A DNA stretch of 64,000 nt from JAKPAM01 sp047601745 (GTDB lineage: Bacteria > Pseudomonadota > Gammaproteobacteria > Burkholderiales > Burkholderiaceae_E), in assembly GCA_047601745.1 (NCBI GenBank), contig JASGIS010000001.1, forward strand, positions 682,001 to 746,000, given 5' to 3'. The position numbers were made by a program, and so were the translations under genes. Each line of letters opens with the position of its first letter. Within the stretch, counting starts at the first letter, position 1. The notes below the pieces were generated by a model, which was not told the origin of the DNA, searched no databases, and saw only the letters and a program-made list of their open reading frames with translations. Positions 62,806 through 64,000 of this stretch are shown here, piece after piece.

Positions 62806-63095
62806 TCGATTCGCCGCGCATCGTGCACGCGGCCCGCTCTCGCGCGCGTTTCTTGCCCAGAAAGACTGTCATATCGCTGTCGTCCTACTGATGCAGGGAC
62901 AGGCGATATCTCCTTATGTCTCCTTGTATGATGCGTGCGATCCGGTGAGGGGCTCGTCCGTTTCGACCCTCGCCCGATGGCCGCGCCGACCGCCGTCGGA
63001 GCCGGCTCGGCCTGTCACGACGATCCGAACAATGAAAGACGCGCCCGCGAGGCGCAACCCCGGCAGGCCCGCGTCTGCCGCGGAGGAGACATCTG

Positions 63096-64000
63096 ATGCA
63101 AAGCAAGCAAGCGAGCAACGCCTGGCGGGTACTTATCCTGCTGTTCCTGGCCAACCTGTTCAATTTCTTCGACCGGACGATTCCGGCGGTCGTCGCCGAG
63201 CCGATCCGCAAGGAATGGGGACTAAGCGACCTGCAGCTCGGACTCGTGGGCTCGGCGTTCACCATCATCTACGCGATCGCGGGCCTGCCGCTGGGCCGCA
63301 TGGCCGACACCGGCTCGCGCAAGAAGATCATGGGCTGGGGCCTGGCCGCCTGGAGCGCGCTGACCGGCGCCACCGGCGTGGCGTGGAACTTCAGCTCGTT
63401 CTTCGTCATCCGGCTGCTGGTCGGCATCGGCGAGGCGAGCTACGCGCCGGCCGCGACCTCGATGATCGGCGACCTGTTCCCGGCCGAGAAGCGCTCGCGC
63501 GCGACCGGGATCTTCATGCTCGGACTGCCGCTGGGCCTGTTGCTGGCCTTCTTCACGATCGGCGCGATCGTGCAGGCCTTCGCGAGCTGGCGCGCGCCCT
63601 TCCTCGTCGCGATGGTGCCGGGCATGATGCTGGCGATCCTGATGTTCTTCATCCGCGAACCCGAGCGCGGAGCGGCCGAGGCGACGAAGGTGGCGACGCA
63701 CGCGATCGACCATCCGGTGCGGCGGGTGCTGTCGATTCCGACGCTGTGGGCGATCATCGTCGCCGGCATCACGCTCAACATGGCGTCTTACGCGGCCAAC
63801 GGCTTCCTGGTTCCGCTGGTGATGCGCTACTTCGAAATGCCGCTGTCGAGCGCCTCGATCGCCAGCGGCGTGATCGTCGGCATCTCGGGCCTGATCGGCC
63901 TGACGCTGGGCGCCACGATGGCCGACAAGATGCATCAGATCGGCGAGCGGGCGCGATTGATCTACGGCGCCGTCAGCATGTTCGGCGCGGCCGCGCTGAC
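63096..64000 (+). CDS. MFS transporter, N-terminal part (runs off right edge)
   Basis: The first 301 codons of a 12-helix transporter. MQSKQASNAWRVLILLFLANLFNFFDRTIPAVVAEPIRKEWGLSD-type start, GLPLGRMADTGSRKK (A-like loop), RLLVGIGEASYAPAATSMIGDLFP and KRSRATGIFMLG are seen in the spinster/ACS-like subgroup. A GGAGGAG site stands before the ATG. Because it follows the TetR gene in the same direction after 290 bases, it may carry the substrate of the regulated operon. Incomplete, so substrate cannot be inferred. Confidence 0.87.
   Translation, partial: MQSKQASNAWRVLILLFLANLFNFFDRTIPAVVAEPIRKEWGLSDLQLGLVGSAFTIIYAIAGLPLGRMADTGSRKKIMGWGLAAWSALTGATGVAWNFSSFFVIRLLVGIGEASYAPAATSMIGDLFPAEKRSRATGIFMLGLPLGLLLAFFTIGAIVQAFASWRAPFLVAMVPGMMLAILMFFIREPERGAAEATKVATHAIDHPVRRVLSIPTLWAIIVAGITLNMASYAANGFLVPLVMRYFEMPLSSASIASGVIVGISGLIGLTLGATMADKMHQIGERARLIYGAVSMFGAAAL

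Overview
The window is GC-rich (roughly two thirds G+C) and densely coded. It contains two Bug/TctC solute receptors, several branched-chain-amino-acid-type (Liv) ABC receptor genes, acyl-CoA ligases and enoyl-CoA hydratases, a PaaY homologue, RlmJ, GuaC and PanC. That mix points to a free-living betaproteobacterium of the order Burkholderiales. The genus cannot be fixed from sequence inspection alone. No rRNA, tRNA, CRISPR array, prophage or classical insertion sequence was seen.

Layout. 1-3.7 kb: a Liv-type receptor running off the left edge, a LysR/cupin divergent pair, then a small accessory patch of toxin-antitoxin genes, some truncated. 3.9-12.6 kb: one long operon with an acyl-CoA ligase, LivG, LivH, LivM, a periplasmic receptor, LivF and a PaaK-type ligase, probably for uptake and CoA activation of an organic acid. 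12.6-15 kb: an isoaspartyl peptidase gene whose first ~80 bp occur twice, with an Rpn-type nuclease gene between the copies. 15-17 kb: a cytochrome c-FTR1 iron permease. 17-22.6 kb: a crotonase, then a three-gene operon of a sialidase-like protein and two membrane proteins, divergent from an LTA-synthase-type phosphoglycerol transferase. 23.6-29.9 kb: a five-gene sugar or sugar-acid operon (IlvD/Edd dehydratase, cupin, PfkB kinase, FucP-like symporter, sugar-binding lipoprotein). 30-37.8 kb: Bug receptor, a 1239-residue membrane patatin, ArsC, an HtrA-like protease without signal peptide, an orphan AbrB protein and a crotonase. 37.9-45.7 kb: MFS exporter, GuaC, RlmJ, PanC, a PAS-GGDEF-EAL protein and a haem-oxygenase-like diiron candidate. 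46-57.9 kb: hydrolase, APC permease, exported methyltransferase, metallophosphatase, omega-aminotransferase divergent from a MocR regulator, Bug receptor, SerA, PaaY and a Yip1 protein. 58-62.8 kb: a ligase/receptor/SDR operon divergent from a TetR regulator, with a clear palindromic operator between. 63.1 kb to the end: an MFS transporter running off the right edge.

Two themes recur. First, organic-acid and aromatic-type catabolism: Liv and Bug receptors, three adenylate-forming ligases, two crotonases and PaaY. Second, many short tandem repeats (units of 5, 6, 7, 8, 9 and 15 bp). Repeats inside genes have units that are multiples of three; repeats between genes often do not. The most interesting leads are the split isoaspartyl peptidase locus with the Rpn nuclease, the sialidase-like/membrane-protein operon beside the LTA-synthase homologue, the exported methyltransferase, the membrane patatin, and the GGTACC operator controlling the right-hand operon.
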